Assembly: GCA_963734085.1 (NCBI GenBank)
Contig: CAVTFT010000010.1
Coordinates: 124,001-188,000 of the forward strand
Source of the DNA: CAIWHR01 sp963734085
GTDB lineage: Bacteria > Pseudomonadota > Gammaproteobacteria > Burkholderiales > Casimicrobiaceae
Reading direction: 5' to 3'
DNA length: 64,000 bases
In this document: positions 28,285-36,046 of the stretch, one piece after another
Position numbering within the stretch: the stretch's first letter is position 1
Layout of the letters: each line of letters opens with the position of its first letter
The notes under the pieces: generated by a model
Told to the model about the DNA's origin: nothing
Seen by the model: the letters and a program-made list of their open reading frames with translations, nothing else
The model's database searches: none
Position numbers and translations under genes: made by a program

Positions 28285-28941
28285 ATGCGGCTGCTCCTTG
28301 CCGAGGATGACCAGATGATCGGCGAGTCCGTCCGCCAGGGCTTGCGGCAGGATGGGTTCGCCGTCGACTGGGTCCGTGACGGCCGTGCCGCCGAGGTGGC
28401 GCTTGCCGATGGCGTGCACGATCTGCTACTGCTCGATCTCGGCCTGCCGCAGAAGGAGGGTCTCGACGTGCTGCGCGCAATGCGCCGGCGTGGCGACAAG
28501 CGTCCCGTGCTCATCATGACGGCACGCGATGCGGTCGGCGATCGTGTCGCCGGCCTCGACGCAGGCGCCGACGATTACGTGCTGAAGCCCTTCGACCTGA
28601 CCGAGCTCGCTGCCCGCATTCGCGCGCTCTTGCGCCGTGGCGCCGGCCGCGCAACACCGGTTCTCGCGTTCGGCTCGATCGAGCTCGATCCGGCGACGCG
28701 CGAGACGCGAGTCGATGGCAAACCGGTCGCGCTGTCGGGACGCGAGTTCGCGCTCCTCGAAGCGCTGCTCGCCCGTCCCGGCGCGATCCTGTCGCGCGCG
28801 CAGCTCGAAGACAAGCTCTACGGCTGGAACGAGGAGATCGGCAGCAACGCCGTCGAAGTGCATCTGCACGCGCTGCGCCGAAAGCTTCCCGCCGACACGA
28901 TCCGCAACGTCCGCGGCGTGGGCTGGATGATTGCCAAATGA
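28285..28941 (+). CDS. OmpR-family response regulator (PmrA/QseB-like)
   Basis: Protein of 218 residues with a receiver domain (phospho-acceptor Asp51 in LLLLDLGLP, acidic pocket EDD, conserved Lys101 in VLKPFD). The winged-helix DNA-binding domain ends in RNVRGVGWMI. It is paired with the downstream kinase. The 17-bp direct repeat at 30451-30467 matches the PmrA-type target (CTTAAN-N5-CTTAAN), so degP is a likely target. Confidence 0.92.
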   Translation: MRLLLAEDDQMIGESVRQGLRQDGFAVDWVRDGRAAEVALADGVHDLLLLDLGLPQKEGLDVLRAMRRRGDKRPVLIMTARDAVGDRVAGLDAGADDYVLKPFDLTELAARIRALLRRGAGRATPVLAFGSIELDPATRETRVDGKPVALSGREFALLEALLARPGAILSRAQLEDKLYGWNEEIGSNAVEVHLHALRRKLPADTIRNVRGVGWMIAK

Positions 28942-29039
28942 GCACGAACGCGGTCGGGCCGCCCAAGACCGTGCAACTGCAGTCTGCCTCGGGGGGCAGC
29001 GCAGCGGCGCCAGCCGCAAGCGTGGGGGCACACACATGA
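28938..29039 (+). CDS. Possible 33-residue coupling ORF between regulator and kinase
   Basis: The regulator's stop sits in ATGA at 28938-28941. The new frame from that ATG runs 33 codons, rich in Ala, Ser and Gly, and stops in a second ATGA at 29036-29039, which also holds the kinase ATG. Double stop-start overlap suggests that ribosomes are handed from regulator to kinase through this frame. The peptide has no recognisable domain. It could be a coupling device or chance. Confidence 0.35.
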   Translation: MSTNAVGPPKTVQLQSASGGSAAAPAASVGAHT

Positions 29040-30385
29040 TTCCCGGCCGCTCGATCCGCCGCGAGCTCGTCGTCCGGCTGGTCGTCGGTCTGCTTGTGGC
29101 GGTCGCCGTCGCCGCGGTCGCGACGTACCTTCGTGCACGGGCGGAAGCCAACGAGATCTTCGATTACCAGTTGCGGCAGATGGCGGCGTCGCTCACCGGC
29201 GTACCGCTCGCCGGGATGCCCGGCGGTTTCGGCGCCAACACCGATGCGCTCGTCGTGCAGATCTGGGACCGCAACGGCGTGCAGGTTTTCCTGTCGCAAC
29301 CGCAACAACCGCTGCCGGCGCAGGCGCAACTGGGTTTCGTGACCGTCGGCACGCCTGTCGGCGAATGGCGCGTGTTCAGCACGCTGACCGGTGGCGGCGT
29401 CGTCCAGGTCGCGCAGCCGATGAGCGTGCGCCGCGAGCTCGCCACCAGCATGGCGCTCCGCACGATCGTGCCGCTCCTGGCGATCGCGCCGCTGCTGGCT
29501 CTTGCGCTCTGGTTCGGCATCACGCGGAGCCTGCGCCCGCTCGATCGCGTCACAGCGGCGCTGGGCAAGCGCGCACCGGGCGTGCTCGAGCCGCTCGCCG
29601 AAACCGGGATGCCCACCGAGGTGCAGCCGCTCGTCACCGCGCTCAACGGCCTGCTCGGCCGGCTCGACCGCGCGCTCGGCGCACAGCGTGCATTCATCGC
29701 CGACGCCGCGCACGAATTGCGCACGCCGCTCACGGCCGTTCACTTGCAAGCGCAGATTGCCGAGCGCGCGACGACCGAGGCGGAGCGGCGCGGCGCGCTT
29801 ACCGAGCTCAAGGCCGGTCTCGCGCGCGCGACGCATCTCGTCGAGCAATTGTTGACGCTCGCGCGCGAGGAGCCCGGCGTCGCTGAGCGCCCGTTCGCAC
29901 CGGTGAATCTCGTCGAACTCGCGCGAAGCGTCGTCGGTGATCATGCCGCCATTGCCGCGGCACGGGGCGTGGACCTCGGCATTGCGGGTGAACATCCCGA
30001 GGACGTCGAGTCTCGCGTCGTCATCGCCGGCGACGCTGCAGGCCTTCGTGCATTGTTGTCGAACTTGGTCGACAACGCAGTGCGTTACGCGCCGTCCGGC
30101 GGTCGCGTCGATGTCAGCCTCGAAAACGAGGGCCAAGACGCGGTCCTGACCGTACGCGATTCGGGACCCGGCATTCCGGCGAGCGAGCGGGGCCGCGTGT
30201 TCGACCGCTTCTACCGCGTGCCGGCGCCGGGAGCGAGCGACGTTTCCGGCAGCGGGCTCGGCCTCGCGATCGTCAAGCGCATCGCCGAACGTCACGACGC
30301 AAGCATCACGCTCGGGCCGGGAATCTCAGGGCCTGCCGGCGAGGGCCTCGGGGTCACCGTACGCTTTCCCCTGGCGGGAACTTGA
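29036..30385 (+). CDS. Sensor histidine kinase
   Basis: Inner-membrane kinase of 449 residues. Two helices (about 12-32 and 142-161) flank a short periplasmic domain. The HAMP-like linker is followed by the phospho-His226 in AAHELRTPL, the N-box NLVDNAVRYAP, the G1 box DSGPGIP and the G2 box GSGLGLAIV. It is the cognate partner of the upstream regulator (QseC/PmrB-like class). The ATG at 29036 places the first helix at the N-terminus; an earlier ATG (28931) overlaps the regulator and was rejected. Confidence 0.92.
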   Translation: MIPGRSIRRELVVRLVVGLLVAVAVAAVATYLRARAEANEIFDYQLRQMAASLTGVPLAGMPGGFGANTDALVVQIWDRNGVQVFLSQPQQPLPAQAQLGFVTVGTPVGEWRVFSTLTGGGVVQVAQPMSVRRELATSMALRTIVPLLAIAPLLALALWFGITRSLRPLDRVTAALGKRAPGVLEPLAETGMPTEVQPLVTALNGLLGRLDRALGAQRAFIADAAHELRTPLTAVHLQAQIAERATTEAERRGALTELKAGLARATHLVEQLLTLAREEPGVAERPFAPVNLVELARSVVGDHAAIAAARGVDLGIAGEHPEDVESRVVIAGDAAGLRALLSNLVDNAVRYAPSGGRVDVSLENEGQDAVLTVRDSGPGIPASERGRVFDRFYRVPAPGASDVSGSGLGLAIVKRIAERHDASITLGPGISGPAGEGLGVTVRFPLAGT

Positions 30386-30450
30386 CGGCGCTGGCTCCGG
30401 TTGCCGCCCTCTTTTGGGTATCGGGCCCTGCTCGCCACTCGCGTCGCGCC

Positions 30451-30467
30451 CTTAAGTCTCCCTTAAG
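30451..30467 (+). promoter_or_regulatory. PmrA-type box upstream of degP
   Basis: Two identical CTTAAG half-sites (30451-30456 and 30462-30467) separated by exactly 5 bp, the spacing of PmrA/QseB-class OmpR-family targets. A -10-like TACCTT lies at 30478-30483, placing the box over the -35 region as expected for an activator site. The next gene is degP. Confidence 0.68.
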
Positions 30468-30537
30468 TCTTCGCTCCTACCTTGTGCGGCAACCGGGCTG
30501 GTCCCGGCCTTGATGCCATCGACCAAGGAGAGAGGTA

Positions 30538-31986
30538 ATGCAAGCCAACACATTCAAGCGCAGTCTCGTCGCACTGGCGATCGTCGCCGCGTTCGGCGCC
30601 GGCGCGGTGGTTACCGAGCGCACGGCGACGATCACGCACGCGGACGCTGCCACGCAGTCCGTCCCCGTCGCCGCCCCCGAGACCGCCGCGCTGCCCGATT
30701 TCAGCGCGCTCGTCGCGAAGCAAGGTCCCGCCGTTGTCCGGATCACCGTGACGCAGGATCACGAAAAAGTCGCGAGCCGCGGCTTCCCCGGGATGCCCGA
30801 CCTCGATCAACTTCCGCCGTGGTTCCGCAACTTTCCGATGCCGCAGCCGCCGTCGGAGGGCCCGTCGCGCGGCATGGGCTCGGGTTTCATCGTCGGCGCC
30901 GACGGCGTGATCCTCACCAACGCCCACGTCGTCGACGGAGCCGACGAAGTGATGGTGAAGCTTCTCGACAAGCGCGAGTTCAAGGCGAAGGTGCTGGGTG
31001 TCGACAAGACCACCGACATCGCCGTGATCAAGATCGATGCGAAGGACCTGCCGGTGGCCCGGATCGGCAACCCCGATACGACGCGCGTCGGCGAATGGGT
31101 CGTCGCGATCGGCGCGCCCTACGGCCTCGAGAACACGGTGACCTCGGGCATCGTCAGCGCGAAGTCGCGTTCTCTGCCGGGTGACGCCGCGGTCCCGTTC
31201 ATCCAGACCGACGCCGCGGTGAATCCGGGTAATTCGGGCGGTCCGCTGTTCAACCTCAAGGGCGAGGTGATCGGCGTCAACTCGCAGATCTTCAGCCGCA
31301 GCGGCGGTTTCCAGGGTCTTGCGTTCGCGATTCCGATCGACGTCGCGATGAACGTCAAGGATCAGATCCAGCAGCACGGCAAGGTGAGCCACGGCCGTCT
31401 CGGCGTCTCGATCCAGGAAGTGAACCAGTCGCTCGCCGAAACGTTCGGCCTGCCGAAGCCCGGGGGCGCGCTCGTCGGCACGGTGATGAAGGACGGACCG
31501 GCGGCGAAGGCCGGCATCGAGCCCGGCGACGTGATCGTCAAGTTCGACGGCAAGGAAATCGCGCAGTCGTCCGACCTGCCGCCGCTCGTGGCTTCCGTGA
31601 CGCCGGGCTCGACGGTGCCGATCGAGGTGTGGCGCAACGGCAAGGCAAAGGAACTGAAGGCGACCGTCGGCGAGCTCACCGATAACGTGCGCGTCGCATC
31701 GGCGAAGGCCGAAGCCGGCAAGGGCAAGCTCGGCGTCGCGGTGCGGGCGTTGTCGCCGGAGGAGAAGAAAGCCGCCGACGTCGGGAACGGCGTCGTCGTC
31801 GAGGACGTTGCGGGCGCCGCCGCCCGTGCGGGCGTGCGCGCCGGTGATGTGATCGTCGCGGTGAACAACGTCCCGGTGACGAGCCCCGAGCAACTCAAGG
31901 AACTCATCGGCAAGGCCGGCAAGACCGTCGCGCTCCTCGTCCAGCGTGAAGACGCGCGGATCTTCATTCCCGTGCCGCTCGGCTGA
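30538..31986 (+). CDS. degP: DegP/HtrA-family periplasmic serine protease
   Basis: Periplasmic quality-control protease of 482 residues with an N-terminal signal (SLVALAIVAAFGAGAVV). The trypsin-like domain has the catalytic triad His130 (TNAHVV), Asp160 (TTDIAVI) and Ser233 (GNSGGPL). Two PDZ domains follow (about 270-360 and 385-475). Its good ribosome site is GAGAGAGG. It lies downstream of the two-component system with a PmrA-type box and ends at a strong terminator. It is of the MucD/DegP class. Confidence 0.94.
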   Translation: MQANTFKRSLVALAIVAAFGAGAVVTERTATITHADAATQSVPVAAPETAALPDFSALVAKQGPAVVRITVTQDHEKVASRGFPGMPDLDQLPPWFRNFPMPQPPSEGPSRGMGSGFIVGADGVILTNAHVVDGADEVMVKLLDKREFKAKVLGVDKTTDIAVIKIDAKDLPVARIGNPDTTRVGEWVVAIGAPYGLENTVTSGIVSAKSRSLPGDAAVPFIQTDAAVNPGNSGGPLFNLKGEVIGVNSQIFSRSGGFQGLAFAIPIDVAMNVKDQIQQHGKVSHGRLGVSIQEVNQSLAETFGLPKPGGALVGTVMKDGPAAKAGIEPGDVIVKFDGKEIAQSSDLPPLVASVTPGSTVPIEVWRNGKAKELKATVGELTDNVRVASAKAEAGKGKLGVAVRALSPEEKKAADVGNGVVVEDVAGAAARAGVRAGDVIVAVNNVPVTSPEQLKELIGKAGKTVALLVQREDARIFIPVPLG

Positions 31987-32014
31987 TTTGCGTTGTTGTT
32001 GGTGATCCCCTTTC

Positions 32015-32039
32015 GCGGACCTTCGGGTCCGCTTTTTTT
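32015..32039 (+). terminator. Rho-independent terminator of degP
   Basis: Perfect stem GCGGACC-TTCG-GGTCCGC (32015-32032) with an UUCG-type tetraloop and a run of seven T. It ends the msrB-to-degP region 28 bp after the degP stop. Confidence 0.9.
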
Positions 32040-32135
32040 CGTGCGTTGGATGAACAACTCGCTACAAGCCGCTATTTCGTAAAGGATCAGACTGCATCAG
32101 CAGAGAGTCATCGCAACGCCAGCTCGCCGGAGGAC

Positions 32136-32166
32136 TTGACACGATCCGATATTTAAGTGATATCAT
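32136..32166 (+). promoter_or_regulatory. Promoter and dyad of the SPFH operon
   Basis: TTGACA (32136-32141) and TATCAT (32161-32166) are 19 bp apart. Between them is an AT-rich palindrome with arms GATAT (32148-32152) and ATATC (32160-32164). The dyad covers the spacer and -10, so a bound repressor would block transcription. The operon's own ribbon-helix-helix protein (34014-34211) is the obvious candidate (inference). Confidence 0.55.
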
Positions 32167-32231
32167 TTTGCTATGGCCGGTCGATGCCCCGTTTGCCGGG
32201 GCCGAGCCGGCGGTCACCAGGGAGGTCGGCC

Positions 32232-33167
32232 ATGGCTGTCAATGCAGGGATGGGGCCGGGAAGCACTCATCAGGAAACCCGGATCGCCACGTTCAACGGC
32301 TTTGCGGGCCTCGCGGTCGGGATCGCGCTGATGGTCGTCGCCGGCTACGTGATCTACGACGGCATTGTCGCCGCAACGACGTACCGCGCGCCGAGCGCGT
32401 GGCCCTTCGTCGAAGGCGCGCTCTTCTTCGTCGCCGCAGCGTTCGTTCTCGGCGGGCTCTATACCCTGCAGCCGAACGAGGCGGCGATCCTGCAGCTCTT
32501 CGGCGCGTATCGCGGCACTACGCGAGTGACGGGGCTCCGCGCGACGAACCCGTTCTATACGCGCAAGAAGATTTCGCTTCGCGCGCGCAACCTGAACGGC
32601 GAGCGGCTCAAGGTCAACGACAAGCGCGGCAACCCGATAGAAATCGCCGCCGTCGTCGTCTGGCGCGTCGACGACACGGCCAAGGCGTTTTTCGACATCG
32701 ACGACTACGAGCACTACGTGAAGCTGCAGGCGGAGGCGGCGGTGCGCCATCTCGCTTCGTCGTTCGCCTACGACGAGGACGAAAGCCACGCGGTCGTGAA
32801 CCGCGAGCCGACGCTGCTCGCGAGCGCCGACATCGTCGTGAAGGCGCTCGTCCGCGAGCTGCAGGCGCGCTTCGACAAGGCCGGCGTCGTCGTCGAGGAA
32901 GCGCGGCTCACGCACCTTGCCTACGCACCGGAGATCGCGCAGGTGATGCTGCGGCGGCAACAGGCCGAAGCGATCATTTCGGCGCGCGCGAAGATCGTCA
33001 CCGGCGCGGTATCGATGGTCGAAATGGCGTTGAACGAGCTGTCCGCCAAGTCGGTCGTCAATCTGGACGACGAGCGCAAGGCGGCGATGGTCAGCAATCT
33101 GATGACCGTGCTGTGCGCCGAATCCGAGGTGCAGCCGGTCATCAATACCGGGACGCTCTACACGTGA
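32232..33167 (+). CDS. SPFH-domain (stomatin/prohibitin/flotillin-like) membrane protein
   Basis: Protein of 311 residues. Two N-terminal hydrophobic segments (about 22-46 and 55-79) are followed by an SPFH domain (from PNEAAILQLFGAYRGTTR to about 270) containing EIAAVVVWRVDDTAKAFFD and a helical QAEAIISARAKIV region. Such proteins oligomerise on membranes and may scaffold microdomains. The start at 32232 has GGGAGG upstream. The gene leads an operon with a 50-aa membrane peptide, DUF1648, RHH and repeat proteins. Confidence 0.88.
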   Translation: MAVNAGMGPGSTHQETRIATFNGFAGLAVGIALMVVAGYVIYDGIVAATTYRAPSAWPFVEGALFFVAAAFVLGGLYTLQPNEAAILQLFGAYRGTTRVTGLRATNPFYTRKKISLRARNLNGERLKVNDKRGNPIEIAAVVVWRVDDTAKAFFDIDDYEHYVKLQAEAAVRHLASSFAYDEDESHAVVNREPTLLASADIVVKALVRELQARFDKAGVVVEEARLTHLAYAPEIAQVMLRRQQAEAIISARAKIVTGAVSMVEMALNELSAKSVVNLDDERKAAMVSNLMTVLCAESEVQPVINTGTLYT

Positions 33168-33179
33168 CGGGAGGATGCG

Positions 33180-33332
33180 ATGAACACACTCGCAAAGAAT
33201 GCCGGCGGTCTGTGGATTGCTGTGGGCGCCGGCGCGGGCACGGCGATCGGCGTGTTCGCGGGTTTCGCTTCGGTGGGACTCGCGATCGGCGTCGCGCTCG
33301 GCATCATCGCCGGCTGCATCGCGCGCCGTTAG
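33180..33332 (+). CDS. 50-residue glycine-rich membrane peptide
   Basis: Reads from ATG 33180 to TAG 33332. It has one long Gly/Ala-zipper hydrophobic segment (about 8-47) with GAGAGTAIGVFAG and GLAIGVALGIIAG, ending in Arg-Arg. A good Shine-Dalgarno (GGGAGG) lies 12 bp after the SPFH stop. Glycine-zipper packing suggests oligomers or association with the SPFH protein. No known family is recognised. Confidence 0.7.
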   Translation: MNTLAKNAGGLWIAVGAGAGTAIGVFAGFASVGLAIGVALGIIAGCIARR

Positions 33333-33486
33333 CGCCAGACAGGTGCTCGTCGCCCCCGCGCAGAGCCTGCGCCCGAAGATCCAGTCGGGAGCGGGAGCCC
33401 AGTGTCTTGTGTAGTCATTCTGGAAAAGACGCTGGGTTTCCGCGTTCGCGCGAACGACGAGCAACAACGACCCGCGAGGAGACTCC

Positions 33487-34011
33487 ATGCAAGTCGTCCC
33501 GATTCTGATTTTCGTGCTGATCGAGTTCGTCGTGGCCGCGTTCATCGTCGCGACGACCGGACAGCTCCCCGAGCGCGTCGCCTCGCACTTCGGCGCCGGC
33601 AACCTGCCGAACGGCTGGATGATGCACGACAGCTATCTCGCGTTCATGCTCGCCTTCGCCGTGCTGCTCCCGGCGATCGTCGTCGCGGGCGTCGGCATCG
33701 TCCCGCTCCTGTCCCCGCGGCGCATCAACATTCCTCATCGCGATTACTGGCTCGCGCCGGAGCGCCGCGCGGCGACCATTGCGACACTCGCGGCGCGCGC
33801 CTGCTGGCTCGGCGCGCTGATCGCCATCTTTCTCGCGGGCGTGCATTACGCGATTCTTCAAGCGAACGCGACAACGCCACCGCGATTGCCGGCCGATCTC
33901 TTCTGGACGCTGCTGATCGCGTTTGCGTCCGGCCTCGCGCTATGGATCGGCACGCTGTACCTGCGCTTTCGCAACGTCCCTGACTCGGCCCGTCGGATGA
34001 CCTCCCGGTAA
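33487..34011 (+). CDS. DUF1648-family membrane protein
   Basis: Protein of 174 residues with four predicted helices. The first loop carries LPERVASHFGAGNLPNGWM, the DUF1648 pattern found in SdpI-like immunity proteins and related membrane proteins. Its role here is unknown; an SdpI-like protective function is possible but untested. The ATG has GAGGAG upstream; the RHH gene starts 2 bp after its stop. Confidence 0.78.
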   Translation: MQVVPILIFVLIEFVVAAFIVATTGQLPERVASHFGAGNLPNGWMMHDSYLAFMLAFAVLLPAIVVAGVGIVPLLSPRRINIPHRDYWLAPERRAATIATLAARACWLGALIAIFLAGVHYAILQANATTPPRLPADLFWTLLIAFASGLALWIGTLYLRFRNVPDSARRMTSR

Positions 34012-34013
34012 CG

Positions 34014-34211
34014 ATGGCCGAAAAGAAGGCGTTCCTGCTGCGGATCGACCCGGTCGTCTGGGTCGAGCTCGAGCGACTCGCGCAAGCCGAGCTCCGCAGC
34101 GTGAACGCGCAGATCGAATTCCTGCTGCGTGACGCGCTCGTGCGCCGCGGCATCGTGCCGAAGGTCCCCGGCACGGCGCGCCGAAGCACTGAAAAGGCCG
34201 AAGACACTTGA
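34014..34211 (+). CDS. Arc/CopG-type ribbon-helix-helix protein
   Basis: Small DNA-binding protein of 65 residues: beta strand AFLLRI (6-11), helix A DPVVWVELERLAQAE, and helix B VNAQIEFLLRDALVRRG. These are the features of Arc-family RHH dimers. The C-terminal tail is basic and flexible. It starts 2 bp after the DUF1648 gene and probably autoregulates the operon through the dyad at 32148-32164. No toxin partner of a known type is next to it. Confidence 0.82.
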   Translation: MAEKKAFLLRIDPVVWVELERLAQAELRSVNAQIEFLLRDALVRRGIVPKVPGTARRSTEKAEDT

Positions 34212-34222
34212 GGAGACGAACG

Positions 34223-34738
34223 ATGCCCCAACCAAACCCCGAATCGTTCCACCGTACCGGCAGCCCTCCCTCCGGACCCGCTTTCCCGAGCGGAATTCGC
34301 AGGCGGAGCGACTACGAATACCTCGGAATGCCGCTGTGGTCGGTCGCGCTCGGTCCCGATTTCGCGAAGGGAGAAATGCGCGGTCACGCAAAAGGTGTGA
34401 TCGCCATCGGCGACATGGCGACCGGGATTTTCGCGCTCGGCGGACTTGCCCGCGGTGTGTTTGCGCTCGGCGGGCTCGCCGCAGGGATCGTCGCCTTCGG
34501 CGGGCTCGCAATCGGCGGTCTCACGCTGGGCGGCCTCGCCATCGGACTGGTCGCGCTCGGTGGCGGCGCAGTTGGCTGGGTCGCGATCGGCGGCGCCGCG
34601 GCAGGCTATTACGCGGCGGGCGGCGTCGCGTTCGGAACGTATGTCGTAAGCGCGATGGAGCGCAGCCCCGAGGCGGTCGCGTTCTTCACGCAATGGGAAT
34701 GGCTGCGCGAGCTGTTGCCGGCGAGGCTGCGGCTCTGA
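34223..34738 (+). CDS. Decapeptide-repeat (GGxAxG) protein
   Basis: Protein of 171 residues. Residues 59-138 are eight perfectly in-register 10-residue repeats with consensus hydrophobic-hydrophobic-A-L-G-G-L-A-x-G, for example VFALGGLAAG and LVALGGGAVG. The N-terminus has DYEYLGMPLWSVALG and the C-terminus is amphipathic (FFTQWEWLRELL). Such strict periodicity suggests a solenoid or a tightly packed membrane structure. Good ribosome site GAGGAG. Last gene of the SPFH operon; no named family is recognised. Confidence 0.75.
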   Translation: MPQPNPESFHRTGSPPSGPAFPSGIRRRSDYEYLGMPLWSVALGPDFAKGEMRGHAKGVIAIGDMATGIFALGGLARGVFALGGLAAGIVAFGGLAIGGLTLGGLAIGLVALGGGAVGWVAIGGAAAGYYAAGGVAFGTYVVSAMERSPEAVAFFTQWEWLRELLPARLRL

Positions 34739-34762
34739 CGACGCGCCGCGGTGCCGTTTGGC

Positions 34763-35440
34763 TCACGCAGGCGCGAGTACGCGAGCGAGGAACGCGCTGA
34801 TCGCGGCGATTTCCTCCCACACGACCGAATGCGGCATCGGGTACGTGTGCCATTCGACGCGGTAGCCATTGGTCTCGAGCGCGCGGCGCGACGCTTCGCC
34901 CCATTCGAAGCGGACGACCGGATCCTGCGTCCCGTGCGCCATGAAGATCGGCACGTCGCGGTTCGCGGGGCTCGCCTCGGCGGGCAACCGATCGGGGAGC
35001 AGAAGATAACTCGACAGCGCGACGATCGCTGCGAGGCGCTCGGCGTGACGCAGACCCGTCTGCAGCGCGATCGCACCGCCTTGCGAGAATCCGGCGACGA
35101 CGATCCGGCCGGCCGCGATGCCGCGCGCCCTTTCCCGCGCAATCAGCGCTTCGATGTCGCGTTGCGACGCTTGCACGCCGACGATGTCGGCGCGATTGGC
35201 GAGGTCCTGCGCGTAGAGGTCGTACCACGCGCGCATCGGAAAGCCGTTGTTGATCGTCACCGGCCGCACCGGCGCATGCGGGAAGACGAAGCGAACGGCG
35301 AGGCTCGCCGGGAACGTCATCTCCTCGACGATCGGCACGAAGTCGTTGCCGTCGGCACCAAGCCCGTGCAGCCAAACGATCGCGGCGTCGGGATGCGCAC
35401 CAGTCTCGAGCTCGATGGCGGGAAGCACGTGGGCGGTCAT
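34763..35440 (-). CDS. Carboxylesterase/phospholipase-family alpha/beta hydrolase
   Basis: Protein of 225 residues of the acyl-protein thioesterase/carboxylesterase type. It has the oxyanion stretch IVWLHGLGADGNDF, the nucleophile motif GFSQGG, the Asp segment MAHGTQDPVV and the His segment MPHSV. The ATG at 35440 gives the usual length; 60 extra upstream codons look non-coding. It acts on short-chain esters or lysophospholipids (family knowledge). Confidence 0.9.
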   Translation of the reverse strand: MTAHVLPAIELETGAHPDAAIVWLHGLGADGNDFVPIVEEMTFPASLAVRFVFPHAPVRPVTINNGFPMRAWYDLYAQDLANRADIVGVQASQRDIEALIARERARGIAAGRIVVAGFSQGGAIALQTGLRHAERLAAIVALSSYLLLPDRLPAEASPANRDVPIFMAHGTQDPVVRFEWGEASRRALETNGYRVEWHTYPMPHSVVWEEIAAISAFLARVLAPA

Positions 35441-35635
35441 GAGGACGGCATATTGATGAGCCGCCTCGGCGACGACTGAAATTACCGCACATTCTACCTG
35501 CGCGCATCCAGTGACGGATGCGGCATGCGACGTTCCGGCATCGCCGGAGGTGATTCGGGAAGACGAGGACGGTCGGCCCGGCGCGTGGCGCAGGCTTCGC
35601 GCATTCGCGCGCGCCGTCATGCCCGGACGGGCGGA

Positions 35636-36046
35636 TTAATGCGCAGCGCTGCTGCTCCGCGCTTCCGCGGCGAGAGTATTGATGAACGCCAGCGCTTGCG
35701 ACGTCTCGAATGACTTGTCGAAGAACCGATCGGCGCCGAGCCGAACGCTGAGATTCTTGTATTCGACTTCGCCGTAATTGCTGAGGACCACCTTGATTGC
35801 GGCGGGAACGAGGCTGTGGTCCTGCAGCGCCTTCAGCACATCGAATCCACTGCCCGAGGCGAGGCGGATGTCGATCAGGATCAGATCCGGCTGCAGCGCG
35901 AACAGGTCGCCGATAGCCGTTTGCGCGTCGGCGCTGCTGCCGCTCAATTCCGCCCCTGCAGCCTCGATCTCCGCAGCGAGCAGCCGCTGCGTGATCGGTG
36001 AGTCCTCGACGACGTAGACCTGCAGCGGTTTGGGCGTTTCGTCCAC
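35636..36046 (-). CDS. Single-domain response regulator (receiver only)
   Basis: A receiver domain with no output domain, of about 136 residues from a GTG at 36046. It shows the acidic pair in YVVEDSP, the phospho-Asp in LILIDIRLASGSG, the Thr/Ser position in VVLSNYGE and Lys in FFDKSFE. The exact start is uncertain because the frame is open to 36286 without an ATG nearby; GGAGG lies 11 bp before the GTG. No kinase is adjacent. It could serve as a phosphate sink or signal through protein contacts. Confidence 0.75.
   Translation of the reverse strand: MDETPKPLQVYVVEDSPITQRLLAAEIEAAGAELSGSSADAQTAIGDLFALQPDLILIDIRLASGSGFDVLKALQDHSLVPAAIKVVLSNYGEVEYKNLSVRLGADRFFDKSFETSQALAFINTLAAEARSSSAAH

Noticed and set aside
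28931..29035. Earlier start for the histidine kinase
   Set aside because: It overlaps the response regulator end and adds a polar stretch before the first membrane helix.
33400..33470. Degraded palindromic repeat of GTCATTC..GGGTTTCCGCG type
   Set aside because: It resembles dispersed intergenic repeats, but the arms are too decayed to define.
34014..34211. RHH protein as antitoxin of a toxin-antitoxin pair
   Set aside because: No RelE, VapC, HicA or other known toxin is adjacent. The neighbours are membrane proteins.
35503..35522. Hairpin CGCATCC/GGATGCG as terminator of the receiver gene
   Set aside because: It lies more than 110 bp after the stop and has no T run on either strand.
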